DNA of 24,083 bases from JBCDBL01 sp039183635 (GCA_039183635.1 JBCDBL010000066.1:1-24083); one strand, 5' to 3'. Counted from the stretch's first letter, positions 1-8,900 are shown. Made by a program: numbers and translations. Notes: generated by a model not told the origin, from the letters alone.

Positions 1-1226
1 AAGGCCAGCACCACAGAATGTTCGCCGAGCCGAGCTACGCTGAGAGCGATGACTACGCCCAGTTTTGGGCGCGTCTTGGCCGGGGGGAGTTTTCCTCGGG
101 CGAATACAAGCGTCTTGGCAAGGGCGGGCGCGAGGTCTGGATCCAGGCGTCCTATAACCCAATCCTCGATATGAACGGCGATCCGTTCAAAGTCGTAAAG
201 TATGCAACGGACATCACAGAAGAGGTTAAACAGCGCGAGAAGTACAACATTCTGTCGCTTGTGGCCGATGAAACCGACAACAGCGTTATCATAACGGGCC
301 CCGATGGCCGCATTCAATATTGCAATCCAGGGTTTTCGCGATTGACGGGCTTCTCCGCGGATGAGGCGATCGGCCAAAAGCCGGGTGATCTGCTGCAAGG
401 CCCGAACACAGATCCGCAGACTGTAGCGCGTATCAGGGACAAAATTGCTGCACAGGAACCGTTCTATGAAGAAATTCTAAATTACACCGCAGACAAACGG
501 CCATATTGGATTTCCTTGTCAATTAATCCGATCTTCAACAAAGACGGTGTTTTAGAGCGCTTCATCTCCATACAGGCCAATGTCACCAATACGAAGTTGA
601 AAGCGATAGACGCTAGTGCGCGCATTGATGCGATTGAGTTGTCTAATGTTGTCGTCGAATGGGACGGTCAAGGACAGTTGTCAACGCTTAATCCGCTTGC
701 GTTGGATCTCATTGGCGTCGCCAGCATGGATGACCCCCACGCAATGCATGCCCTGTCATATCAAAAATGCGTCTCCAGCGGGGACCATAACCAGCTTATG
801 CAAGGCGTTTCGTTGAGCAAGGAGTTGGACCTTTGCAAAAAGACCGGTGAGCCGGCGTTCCTGTCGGGCACAATTCAGGCTGTGCGCGGCGTTGAGGGCG
901 ATATTTCCAGTGTCGTTTTGATCGCGTCGGATGTCACAGCGCGCCGCACCGCCGCTCAGGAAACAGAGGCCATCATGACGTCTGTGCTGGAACAGATTAA
1001 TGAAACCGCCAACAATATCTCAAGCGTGTCGGACCAAACCAATTTGCTTGCTTTAAACGCGACCATTGAATCCGCCCGCGCCGGTGAGGCCGGTCAGGGG
1101 TTCGCCGTTGTCGCCTCTGAAGTGAAAACCTTGGCGCAGCATTCCTCAAAACTGTCCTCTGAGATCGGCTCTGTCGTAGAACAGACCCGCAGCAAAATTG
1201 AAGAGCTGAACACGATGACGGGATAA
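1..1226 (+). CDS. PAS-domain methyl-accepting chemotaxis-type sensor (5' partial)
   Basis: The reading frame is open from base 3; the residues before the first visible ATG (18), GQHHR, continue into typical PAS sequence, so the gene begins outside the window and about 407 residues are visible. Counting from that Met: the end of one PAS/PAC unit (to about 75, ending in YATDITEEV), a second PAS/PAC (about 76-190, LLQGPNTDPQTV), a weaker PAS-like unit (about 200-312, ending in VLIASDVTARR), then the chemoreceptor hairpin tip QTNLLALNATIESARAGE with GFAVVASEVKTLA (about 338-375). No membrane segment is visible. The protein stops about 27 residues after the tip, so the long coiled coils carrying methylation sites in ordinary receptors are absent. 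By family it should signal to CheA/CheW from the cytoplasm; given the short hairpin that is inferred. The ligand is unknown. Confidence 0.85.
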   Translation, partial: GQHHRMFAEPSYAESDDYAQFWARLGRGEFSSGEYKRLGKGGREVWIQASYNPILDMNGDPFKVVKYATDITEEVKQREKYNILSLVADETDNSVIITGPDGRIQYCNPGFSRLTGFSADEAIGQKPGDLLQGPNTDPQTVARIRDKIAAQEPFYEEILNYTADKRPYWISLSINPIFNKDGVLERFISIQANVTNTKLKAIDASARIDAIELSNVVVEWDGQGQLSTLNPLALDLIGVASMDDPHAMHALSYQKCVSSGDHNQLMQGVSLSKELDLCKKTGEPAFLSGTIQAVRGVEGDISSVVLIASDVTARRTAAQETEAIMTSVLEQINETANNISSVSDQTNLLALNATIESARAGEAGQGFAVVASEVKTLAQHSSKLSSEIGSVVEQTRSKIEELNTMTG

Positions 1227-1258
1227 GCCTCGTTCTTTCAGCTCTATGAGAAACATTC

Positions 1259-1286
1259 AAAGAGGACGTCACCGCGTCCTCTTTTT
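1259..1286 (+). terminator. Rho-independent terminator after the chemoreceptor gene
   Basis: AGAGGACG (1261-1268) pairs perfectly with CGTCCTCT (1275-1282) around a 6-nt loop, with two more A-T pairs below (1259-1260 with 1283-1284) and a run of Ts to 1286. It lies 33 nt after the stop codon. A stable GC-rich stem followed by a T tract is the classic intrinsic terminator form. Confidence 0.85.
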
Positions 1287-1736
1287 GCGTATGCGGCGCA
1301 TGCGATGTTGGTCTGCTATAAAACATGTGAGCCGTGATCTCTATCAAGAATAAAGCAAGCCGTGCGATGGTTTCGGCGATTGCAGCTACAGTCCCGCCAT
1401 ACACAGATAGACAACAGGCCTCGACGATATGGCATAAGGCGATAAACTGGACAGGGTTCAGGTTGGCGGCGTCAAAGGCGCGGAGATTGAAGTGATTGAA
1501 GGCGACCGCTTATTTTTTTCAGTGTCCGGCTATTGTCGCGAGGACGGAATACAGCCTGACTGAATTGGACGCCTCAAAAAACAACTGTTCGATTGAGTGC
1601 GCTCTATCGGATACTGAAAAGCGTTCCTGTTAAGTTCGGCGCAACGCTCAAGACAGTCAGGTTATGGCCGCACATCCTCGTTTTATGTTTTGTTTGAAAA
1701 ATAACGGTTGGCGTTAGGGGCCTTATTCAACGCACT
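1287..1736. other. Intergenic region upstream of mobA, possible gene remnant
   Basis: No complete gene is visible in this 450-nt stretch. On the plus strand 1438-1563 is open for 41 codons (GDKLDRVQVGGVKGAEIEV... to a TGA at 1561). It reads like protein, with alternating charged and hydrophobic residues, but has an in-frame TAA just upstream (1435) and no ATG, GTG or TTG near its beginning, so it may be a decayed fragment or chance. The AT-rich stretch around 1680-1710 is a plausible site for the mobA promoter, but I find no convincing -35/-10 pair and no recognisable riboswitch. Confidence 0.3.
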
Positions 1737-2345
1737 ATGTCCGATATTGTTCTTTCCGAAAGAGGCGTTCAGAGCCTCGCCGTCCTCCTCGCCGGCGGCG
1801 ATGGGCGTCGTATGGGCGGCGTGGATAAGGGGGGCTTGATGCTTGCCGGACAACGGCTTGTCGACCATGCCTATGCGCGGCTGGCGCCCCAGGCGGACCG
1901 TCTCGTTATCGCCGGGCCCCATAACTACGGTCTCGATATTCCTGCTGTCGCCGATCGGGCGGACGGGCCGGCGGGGCCTTGTGCCGGGTTATGGGCGGCG
2001 GCGGCTTGGGTTGAGCTTCACGCTGCGGATGTTCCATACCTGCTGACGGCGCCTGTGGACGGCCCTTTCGCGCCGCGCGATCTTAACGCCAGGCTCTGTG
2101 TTGACGCGGGGTCTGCTATTGCATGCGATCCTGAGGGACGCGCCCACCCGACCTTCGCACGCTGGCGATTGGCGGATCTGAAGCCTGTTTTAAAGGAGAT
2201 GCAGGGCCAGGGGCTTTCCCTGCACGCACTTGCACAAGCGTGCGAGGCCGGGCGTATCGTATTTCCACAGACCCATGGCTTTTTTAACGTCAACACGCCT
2301 GAGGATCTGGTGCGGGCCGAAACAATCTCAAGTCGTTTTCATTGA
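1737..2345 (+). CDS. mobA: Molybdenum cofactor guanylyltransferase MobA
   Basis: 202 residues, the usual length for MobA. It transfers a nucleotide (GMP from GTP) to molybdopterin to form the bis-MGD cofactor of DMSO-reductase-family enzymes, in the cytoplasm. The N-terminal nucleotide-binding signature LAGGDGRRMGGVDKG is at residues 18-32, with the conserved Lys 31; the acidic metal-binding loop is APVDGPF (105-111); the C-terminal FFNVNTPEDL is typical of the family. Its TGA overlaps an in-frame ATG (2345) of the next gene, a molybdopterin oxidoreductase, so the two are almost certainly co-transcribed and the product probably supplies cofactor to its neighbour. The start is the first ATG of the frame; no strong Shine-Dalgarno sequence is visible before it. 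Identity as a MobA-family protein is secure; a strict GTP preference is not shown by sequence. Confidence 0.9.
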   Translation: MSDIVLSERGVQSLAVLLAGGDGRRMGGVDKGGLMLAGQRLVDHAYARLAPQADRLVIAGPHNYGLDIPAVADRADGPAGPCAGLWAAAAWVELHAADVPYLLTAPVDGPFAPRDLNARLCVDAGSAIACDPEGRAHPTFARWRLADLKPVLKEMQGQGLSLHALAQACEAGRIVFPQTHGFFNVNTPEDLVRAETISSRFH

Positions 2346-2395
2346 TGGCGGCGCGCACATCTGAGATACTTCGCAGACGAGCATCGGAGGCGAAG

Positions 2396-4567
2396 ATGAA
2401 GGTTGAGCCCATTGGCGGCGGCGCGAAGAAAGTTCTCTACACGTTAAACACTGTGCGGCGTATTGGCGTCGGTAAAGCGGCTAAGGCGCTTAATGCAAAA
2501 AATGCATGCAAAGCGTGCGCTTATGGCATGGGCGGTCAGCTTGGCGGCATGACCAACGAGCGCAGAGAGTTTCCGTCCGTCTGCAATAAGTCCGTCCAGG
2601 CCCAGTCAACGGATATTCAACCCGAAATTCCTGTTGAGGTCTTCGACCACCCCCTTTCGGAACTTAAGGAGCTGGACGCCCGTCAGACGGAACATCTCGG
2701 CCGGCTCGGTTTTCCAATTTATAAGCCCGCAGGGTCCGAGCGCTATCGCCGGATCGATTGGGACGAGGCTATGGAGCTGGCCGCCGCGCGGCTTTGTGCT
2801 GTGGACCCAAACCGGACGTTCTTTTATTCCTCCGGCCGGTCATCCAACGAGGCGGGCTTTGTATTTCAACTCCTGGCCCGGGCGTACGGCACCAATAATG
2901 TGACGAACTGCTCTTATTATTGTCATCAGGCGACCGGCGTCGCACTGTCGGGCGCCATCGGAACCGGTACGTCTACGGTGGAGCTTGAGGATTTATGGAA
3001 AAGCGATCTTATTTTTGTTATAGGCGCTAATCCGTCTTCGAACCACCCACGATTTATTCATGCTTTGAAATCCTGCCGTGAGCGCGGGGGGCATGTCATC
3101 GTCATCAATCCCGCACGCGAGCCAGGGCTGGTGAAATTCGCCGTGCCAAAGAGCCCAAAATCCCTTTTGACAGGGGGCAGCGAGATCGCTTCCATCTACC
3201 TGCAGCCGAAGATTGGTGAAGATATTGCTCTTTTCAAGGGGCTTGCAAAAGCCATCATAGAGCGCTGCCAGGCGGATGTGTCGTTTATTAATAACTACAC
3301 AGAGGGCTTTTCGGATTTCACAGAGAATATCTCGAAAACCTCCTGGGAGGTGATTGTCGAGCGCACTGGCATTGCGCGCAGCGATATCGAAAAAGCGGCT
3401 GAGGTTTATGGAAAGGCTCAATCGGCGGTGTTCGCCTGGGGGATGGGCATGACGCATCATGTTCATGGTGTTGAGAATATTGAATACATCTCCAATCTCG
3501 CTCTTTTACGCGGTATGATTGGCCGCCCTGGAGCAGGCCTTTTGCCGCTGAGGGGACACTCGAACGTCCAGGGTATCGGTACGATCGGGGTGAAGCCGGT
3601 TTTACCTGAAGACGTGATCGCCCGCATTGAGAAAGCTTTCGGCGTATCGCTGCCGGCTGAAAAGGGGCTTGACACAATGGCTTCTATGCACGCGGCGGCT
3701 GACGGGCGTATAGATGCAGCGGTCCTTATGGGCGGTAATTTGTATGCGGCAAACCCTAACGCCCGCTGGGCGGAGCAGGCGCTTGATGCGATCGCTTTTA
3801 AACTCAGCCTCACCACGACCCTAAATCGCAGTCATTTTGCAGGTGTTGATAGCGGAGAAAGTCTTGTTCTTCCTGTCACCGCCCGAGATGAGGAGTGGGA
3901 GCCGACGACGCAAGAATCTATGTTTAACTATGTACGGTTAAGCGATGGCGGTATCCGCCGCTTTGAAAACATCCGTCCAGAAACGGTTATCCTGTGCGAT
4001 CTCGCCAGCCGTTTGTTGCCGGATGGTCCGATTGATTTTCACGCCTTCCGTCGCCATAGCACGGTGCGGCAAGCCATCGCCGATACGGTTCCAGGCATGG
4101 AAGAGCTTGCGGACATCGACGTTGCAAAAAAAGAATTTCACATTCGCAATCGTTTGCTCCATACGCCGGTATTTCAAACCGCCTCAGGCAAGGCCCAATT
4201 TCGCACGGTAGAGCTTAAGCCGCAGGAGGCGCAAGCGCCCTTTCGACTGACGACGATACGCAGCGAAGGTCAGTTTAACTCTATAATTTATGAAGATAAG
4301 GATAGTTACCGTCAAACTGAAACGCGATGGTCTATACTTATGAATGCAGAAGACATGGATAAATTAGGTTTGCAGGAGGGCATGGCGGCGGATATTTGGT
4401 CTGCTCAAGGGCGTATGTCGGGCGTTACGGTTTATAGATTCGATCTGCCTAAAGGGTGTGTCATGGCCTATTATCCCGAGGCCAATATTCTGACGAGCAC
4501 ACAGGTTGATCCACGGAGCAAAACGCCTTCCTTTAAGTCCACCCCCGTTTGGGTCGACCGAGCTTAG
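2396..4567 (+). CDS. FdhF/YdeP-family molybdopterin oxidoreductase (formate dehydrogenase-like)
   Basis: 723 residues from the chosen start. ATG 2396 is preferred because GGAGG (2386-2390) sits 5 nt upstream; the frame also extends to ATG 2345 and TTG 2342, overlapping the mobA stop. The N-terminus CKACAYGMGGQLGGMTNE and the C-terminal YYPEANILTSTQVDPRSKTP are hallmarks of the FdhF/YdeP subgroup of the DMSO-reductase superfamily. Cys38, Cys41 and Cys63 could hold part of an Fe-S cluster; the CxxCxxxC third cysteine of classical formate dehydrogenases is absent. The likely Mo ligand is Cys176 in SYYCHQATG, where E. coli FdhF has selenocysteine followed by His. No Tat or Sec signal is seen, so it is probably cytoplasmic. 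No partner electron-transfer subunit or fdhD is in the window. The substrate of this subgroup is not established by sequence; formate is only one possibility. Confidence 0.88.
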   Translation: MKVEPIGGGAKKVLYTLNTVRRIGVGKAAKALNAKNACKACAYGMGGQLGGMTNERREFPSVCNKSVQAQSTDIQPEIPVEVFDHPLSELKELDARQTEHLGRLGFPIYKPAGSERYRRIDWDEAMELAAARLCAVDPNRTFFYSSGRSSNEAGFVFQLLARAYGTNNVTNCSYYCHQATGVALSGAIGTGTSTVELEDLWKSDLIFVIGANPSSNHPRFIHALKSCRERGGHVIVINPAREPGLVKFAVPKSPKSLLTGGSEIASIYLQPKIGEDIALFKGLAKAIIERCQADVSFINNYTEGFSDFTENISKTSWEVIVERTGIARSDIEKAAEVYGKAQSAVFAWGMGMTHHVHGVENIEYISNLALLRGMIGRPGAGLLPLRGHSNVQGIGTIGVKPVLPEDVIARIEKAFGVSLPAEKGLDTMASMHAAADGRIDAAVLMGGNLYAANPNARWAEQALDAIAFKLSLTTTLNRSHFAGVDSGESLVLPVTARDEEWEPTTQESMFNYVRLSDGGIRRFENIRPETVILCDLASRLLPDGPIDFHAFRRHSTVRQAIADTVPGMEELADIDVAKKEFHIRNRLLHTPVFQTASGKAQFRTVELKPQEAQAPFRLTTIRSEGQFNSIIYEDKDSYRQTETRWSILMNAEDMDKLGLQEGMAADIWSAQGRMSGVTVYRFDLPKGCVMAYYPEANILTSTQVDPRSKTPSFKSTPVWVDRA

Positions 4568-4689
4568 CGCTTCGGCGGGACCGCCGGGCCAATAAGCAGA
4601 CATCGGTTATTCGTCACCTCGTCGCGGTCAACGAAGACTTTAGAGCTGCAAGCGATTTTAAGTCATGGCTTGAAAGCTCTGGAGATCAT

Positions 4690-4809
4690 ATGAAGCAAGA
4701 TGTTTGCGAGGCATATGATTGCGAATTCGATCGTGCTTGTCGGCGAAACCGGCTTTGCGTGACCGGCGTTACGTTTCGCCAAAGTCGTCTTGAACGCACG
4801 AACATGTGA
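4690..4809 (+). CDS. Candidate small four-cysteine protein (39 aa)
   Basis: A short ORF with ATG at 4690 and a well-placed GGAG (4681-4684, 5 nt upstream). The 39-residue product has four cysteines spaced C6-x4-C11-x5-C17-x5-C23 (DVCEAYDCEFDRACRRNRLC), which would suit a zinc or Fe-S site, followed by a basic tail. It begins 122 nt after the molybdopterin oxidoreductase, on the same strand, with no terminator visible between them. I do not recognise the family. The ordered cysteines and the ribosome site argue for a real gene; the small size and lack of comparison leave it uncertain. Confidence 0.35.
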   Translation: MKQDVCEAYDCEFDRACRRNRLCVTGVTFRQSRLERTNM

Positions 4810-4883
4810 TGCTGCTAAACTTCAAGCAAGTGGCCGCTTTATGACGGCGCCTTGGCGTGCATCGCCGCTTTAAAGCCTTTCCA

Positions 4884-4905
4884 GGCCAAGTGTGTACGGT
4901 TGGCC
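4884..4905. repeat. Short perfect inverted repeat (hairpin)
   Basis: GGCCAA (4884-4889) and TTGGCC (4900-4905) form a 6-bp stem with a 10-nt loop. It lies between the CGCTTTAA copy at 4866 and its complement at 4932, so it would be an internal stem if those two pair. Confidence 0.5.
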
Positions 4906-4930
4906 GTCCGGAAATGCGAAAAAACAAAGA

Positions 4931-4975
4931 CTTAAAGCGCCTGCCTGATTCCGATTGAACAGGAGACGCTTTAAG
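4931..4975. repeat. Intergenic palindromic element
   Basis: CTTAAAGCG (4931-4939) is the exact complement of CGCTTTAAG (4967-4975); within it CCTG (4944-4947) can pair with CAGG (4959-4962) around a loop containing ATTCCGATTGAA. It resembles palindromic intergenic elements common in alphaproteobacterial genomes. Without a T tract it is a poor terminator; it could be a REP-like element, an operator or part of a structured leader. Confidence 0.6.
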
Positions 4976-5093
4976 GCGATTTGCTCACATCAAATTGTGT
5001 CGTTTGGGAGACTTTGTAGAACCTGTAAGATGGAGCTCGTCGCCACAGTGTTGATGATGCAAAGGTCTTCCTGTAGGTAGGATTGTTGAAAAA

Positions 5094-5106
5094 TGTAAAT
5101 GTTACA
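5094..5106. promoter_or_regulatory. 13-bp dyad just upstream of the sulfotransferase start
   Basis: TGTAAATGTTACA is a perfect 5-bp inverted repeat with a 3-bp centre, ending 11 nt before the ATG at 5118. Its position near the ribosome site would suit an operator or an RNA hairpin that limits translation, but I cannot assign a regulator. Confidence 0.25.
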
Positions 5107-5117
5107 GGTGCTTAAAC

Positions 5118-5957
5118 ATGCGCCAAATACGTCGTTTATTGCAAACGCGATGGTCGGGTCAGGCTGTAAATATGCCTCAAGTTTTCTTTATGCACATCCC
5201 TAAAACCGCCGGCAGCTCTGTGCATGCAGCGCTGAGTGCGCACTTTCCGCAAGAGCGCGTGCCAAATAGTTTCATGCTTGCCTGGCGTGATCCGGAAAGG
5301 TTCAAAAAGTACGATTTTTTAGGCGGTCACGTCGCCAGGAATAACTTCACTTACGTGCAGCTTGTCAGCGGGCTTGAAGAAAATTATCGCACGATCAGCT
5401 TTGTACGGCGTCCCCAAGATCAGCTTGCCTCGCATTTGGCTTGGGTTCGCCACTTATCTGATCCGGAAAATGAAGATTCATTTGAGCAAACATTTCCCGC
5501 GGCTCGTAATTTGTCTCGTAACTTACAGAAAGTAGATTTCTCCGATCCCGCTGATTTGAAGCGTTTTTTTGAAACGATGGGAGACATGGCGCGAAGCCTT
5601 TTTGATAATTGTATGGCGCGCTATTTCGAAACATTGTGGGCGGATCAAAAAATGACGAAAGAACATGCTGAAAAAGCTGTTGAGGCTATGGCGTTCTTCG
5701 AATGTATCGGTGTTGTTGAGAGATATGAGGACTCAATGAACCTGATCAACCACATTATGGGTTGGCCGAAACCGGAGAAGCTGGATCATAGAAATGCTTT
5801 GCCGCAGCGATATGGTTTAGATATTAGCGACGAACGTATTTTAGAGGTTTTTGAGCCCTATATAAAATATGACAAGCTGATATATGCGGCCGCTGTGAAG
5901 CGTTTGGAGGCGCAACTTGCAGAACACGATATTCTTCCTAAAAGCGTCAGCGATTAA
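5118..5957 (+). CDS. Sulfotransferase family protein
   Basis: 279 residues. The N-terminal MHIPKTAGSSV (25-35) is the 5'-phosphosulfate (PAPS) binding loop of the sulfotransferase family 2 / heparan-type group, and FVRRPQDQLASHLAWVR (95-111) fits the 3'-phosphate binding segment with its conserved Arg and Ser. It should transfer sulfate from PAPS to a hydroxyl, probably on a glycan. No signal peptide or membrane helix is apparent, so it is likely cytoplasmic. ATG 5118 is taken as start; ATG 5172, just before the core fold, is an alternative because neither has a strong ribosome site. It is the first gene of the glycan locus and converges on the large fusion gene, with 16 nt between the two stops. 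PAPS synthesis genes are not in the window. Confidence 0.85.
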   Translation: MRQIRRLLQTRWSGQAVNMPQVFFMHIPKTAGSSVHAALSAHFPQERVPNSFMLAWRDPERFKKYDFLGGHVARNNFTYVQLVSGLEENYRTISFVRRPQDQLASHLAWVRHLSDPENEDSFEQTFPAARNLSRNLQKVDFSDPADLKRFFETMGDMARSLFDNCMARYFETLWADQKMTKEHAEKAVEAMAFFECIGVVERYEDSMNLINHIMGWPKPEKLDHRNALPQRYGLDISDERILEVFEPYIKYDKLIYAAAVKRLEAQLAEHDILPKSVSD

Positions 5958-5973
5958 AAAATAAACTCACATG

Positions 5974-8900
5974 TTATGTGCGCCAGGGACAGTGCGCCCG
6001 CGGCGGAAATGCTAACGCAAAATCTTCTGTGTTTAGAGTAAGGTTCGGGTTGTAATAGGGGTCAAGCAGCACATCATCGCCCCATTTTTCACGCATAAAC
6101 GTTACGTCATTCTGCAGTCTTACTTTTTTGTCGCCAAACGTGTCTGCACCCCGAGATTTCGATTCAAAGTGATATAACTCCGCATCCGGCGTCCAAAGAT
6201 TGGCGTAACCCAGCGCGCGAATCTTCAAACACAAATCGACGTCATTGTAGGCGATAGGTAAATGCTCGGCGTCAAATCCGCCGGCTTCATCGAAGATCGT
6301 TTTCCGCATCACCATACAGGCCGCCGTCACGGCGCTCACCTGATGGGTTACCAGTAAGCGCCAAAAGTAACCTTTGGCATTTTTAGGAAAATGACGGTGG
6401 GCGTGACCGGCGATGGCGTCTTTTCCGTTCGCTCCAATGCCGCAAATCACGCCCCCGTGTTGAATTGTTTCATCTTCATAATACAGTTTTGCGCCAACGG
6501 CTCCAATATCCGGTCGCATGGCGTGTTTGGTCATTTCTTCCAACCAGTTCGGCGTGATCACCTCAATATCATTGTTTACAAACGCAAGTATGTTTCCATG
6601 CGCATGATCGGCTGCAAAATTATTGATGGCAGAGAAGTTAAACGGATTATTGAAATTGATAACGCGTACGTTTGTTTTTTTCTGAATCTCGTCAAAATAA
6701 GTGAGGGTGTCTTGTTCTTTGCTTTGATTGTTTATAATGAGTATTTCATAATCAACGCCTGTGGTTTTTTTGAGAATGCTGTCAACGCAGCGGTACAGAA
6801 GATTAAGCTGATCGCGTGTAGGAATAAGGATAGAGACAAGCGGTGGTTCGTTGTCGAACGTAAATCGTGCTTTATGAAAAATTTCCGTACGCGGGCAGGG
6901 TTCTATCTCCGCGCCGCCGCCAATTCTATCGAAGTGGCTTTGCAGCGCTTTTTGTCCTGCGTCGACCGCTTCTTGCTTTTGCGTTTTAGAAAAAGATGTC
7001 GACAGTACACGCCAGTGATAAAGAATATGCGGGACGTGAATTATTCCGTCTTTATGGGCTTTCTCAATGGCCCGTAACGCCAGGTCATAGTCCTGACTGC
7101 CATCATATTCGCTTTTAAAGCCTCCGACATCTTTAATGATTTGAGTGCGATATGCGGTCAGGTGGTTGAAATAGTTAAAAGCAAGCAGCAGGTCATAATT
7201 CCAGTCCGGCTTGAAGAACGGATCAAACCTGTGCCCTGTTTCGGTGATATTATCGGAGTCCGTGTAGATAATGTCTGCACAGTCATTATCCTCCACCGCC
7301 CTTGCAATCATATAGAGCGCATGCGGGGTAAGTTCGTCATCATGGTCGAGGAAGGCGCAATATTCCCCCTTTGCGATTGCGATAGCGCTGTTGTTGGTCT
7401 GAGAAATGCCTCCGTTTTGCGTGCGCCAGTGAATTTTTATACGCGGGTCTGAGTTTTCATACAGTTGTAAGAGTTCACGGGTCTGTGGATCTGTTGAGCA
7501 ATCGTCCGATATGCACAACTCCCAATCGGAGTATAATTGCCGTTTGACGGAATCGATGGCCTGGCGCAAATATTGCGGCGGCGTGTTGTAGGTCGGCATA
7601 ATAACGGAAATAAGAGGTCTTTTTTTGAGCGTCTCTATATCCTTTAAAATCGCTTGACCGTCTTCATCCGATAAATCGTGGAAAGCGTTGATCCATGCCT
7701 CATAGCTGTTAGAATCTCCTTGGTCGACCAATTTGTGTTTGATGTGCGTTAAGCCGCCTTCGCGTAAACGTCGCCAGATCCAACCAATATAATCCGTTAG
7801 CTTTAAATTATGCGCTTTTCGTGATTCTATTTTCTTTCGTGCAAGTCCTATAAAAAGCTCTATGTGACTTATTTCACGGATGTTTAGGCTTCCGATTTGG
7901 AACGCGCCTGGTGTATCCATGGGATCAAAACGGAGGCCGTAGACAATATCCGGCAGCCGGCAGAAGGTTTCTTCGGTGCGTCCTGCGCCTGAGGCGGCGC
8001 TGGCCAGGCGGGCGCTCCACCTTTCGGTCCATCCTTGACCATCGTCTGCATACAGCCTTGGTCTGAGTACGCTCGGGCTTTGCAAGGGGTCGTATGACAC
8101 CGCCACCCAACCGGAAGGGAACCCTTGCTGTGTTGAGGCCAGGCGCATTTGGGGGTCTTGATCGAGGCTAAAATACCGTGCGTCTTGTTCTTCGACGGAT
8201 TTCAGAGGCTCTAGACTATATTCAAACCGGCGTTTCCAGATGATGTGGCGTATATGTGCAAGGGCGCGTTGGGATTTATCAATCCCCCGAATCGCAAAAC
8301 CACGCATGCCGGATGTCAGTCGATCGACATGACGTTTTTGGGAATCCAGCGCGTTGAGCGTGTTGTCTAATTGACTGCTTATTTTTTCTATGTACGATTT
8401 TTTTTGTTCTATCTCGTCCGTATTAGCTTTAATAGTGCGTTTGTTTTGTTCAATTATTTGTCTTTGCTTTTCTATCGATTCGATCTGTGTGGTGATTATA
8501 TCACCGCGATGTTTTAGGTGGCGTTTTTGCTCGAAAAGAACTGCCGATGACGGAAATCGCGGCGTTTCTATTTCATTGTATACATTATCGCAAAGCGCCG
8601 CCGTTTGAGGCGATGTTGGCGCGTTCGACATAGCACCCCAGACGGCGGAGACCATTTCCGGCGTGTCAGTTTCGAAGGACGTTGGTTCGCGCTGGGGGCG
8701 GTCGACGACGTATTCGGTTATATCGTTTTGCGCAGCATCGGGCGTTGTAAGGCCCAAAGCATTGTTTGCGCGCCGTATTTCTTCGACGGGGCAACGCAGA
8801 AGGTTTTCATAGTTGATGAAAACACGATCTTGTTCGCGCGTATGGCGTTCCGCTTCCAAAGTATATCGCAGCCATAAAGCGAAAGATTTATCAGCGCTAA

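Larger units (their letters stand above)
4810..5117. other. Intergenic region with repeated CGCTTTA motifs and hairpins
   Basis: This 308-nt gap before the sulfotransferase gene holds no convincing ORF. It contains CGCTTTA at 4835-4841, CGCTTTAA at 4866-4873 and 4967-4974, and the complement TTAAAGCG at 4932-4939, plus a separate GGCCAA/TTGGCC hairpin and a short dyad near the downstream start. These are listed individually. No T-run follows any hairpin on the plus strand, so none is a standard terminator. Confidence 0.6.

Noticed and set aside
76..600. Second PAS domain of the chemoreceptor as a LOV photoreceptor
   Set aside because: It has the LLQGPNTDP pattern seen in LOV domains, but the flavin-linking Cys of NCRFL is absent (KPGDLL).
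997..1404. 135-codon minus-strand ORF covering the chemoreceptor end and terminator
   Set aside because: Antisense to the conserved signalling tip and running through a strong terminator; no domain seen.
4549..4689. N-terminal extension of the small Cys ORF to a TTG inside the oxidoreductase gene
   Set aside because: No ribosome site at the TTG; the ATG at 4690 has a good one.
6391..7077. 228-codon plus-strand ORF inside the large fusion gene
   Set aside because: It is opposite a conserved GT2 region, has no recognisable domain, and its composition (many Cys, Phe, Ile) is that of an antisense shadow.
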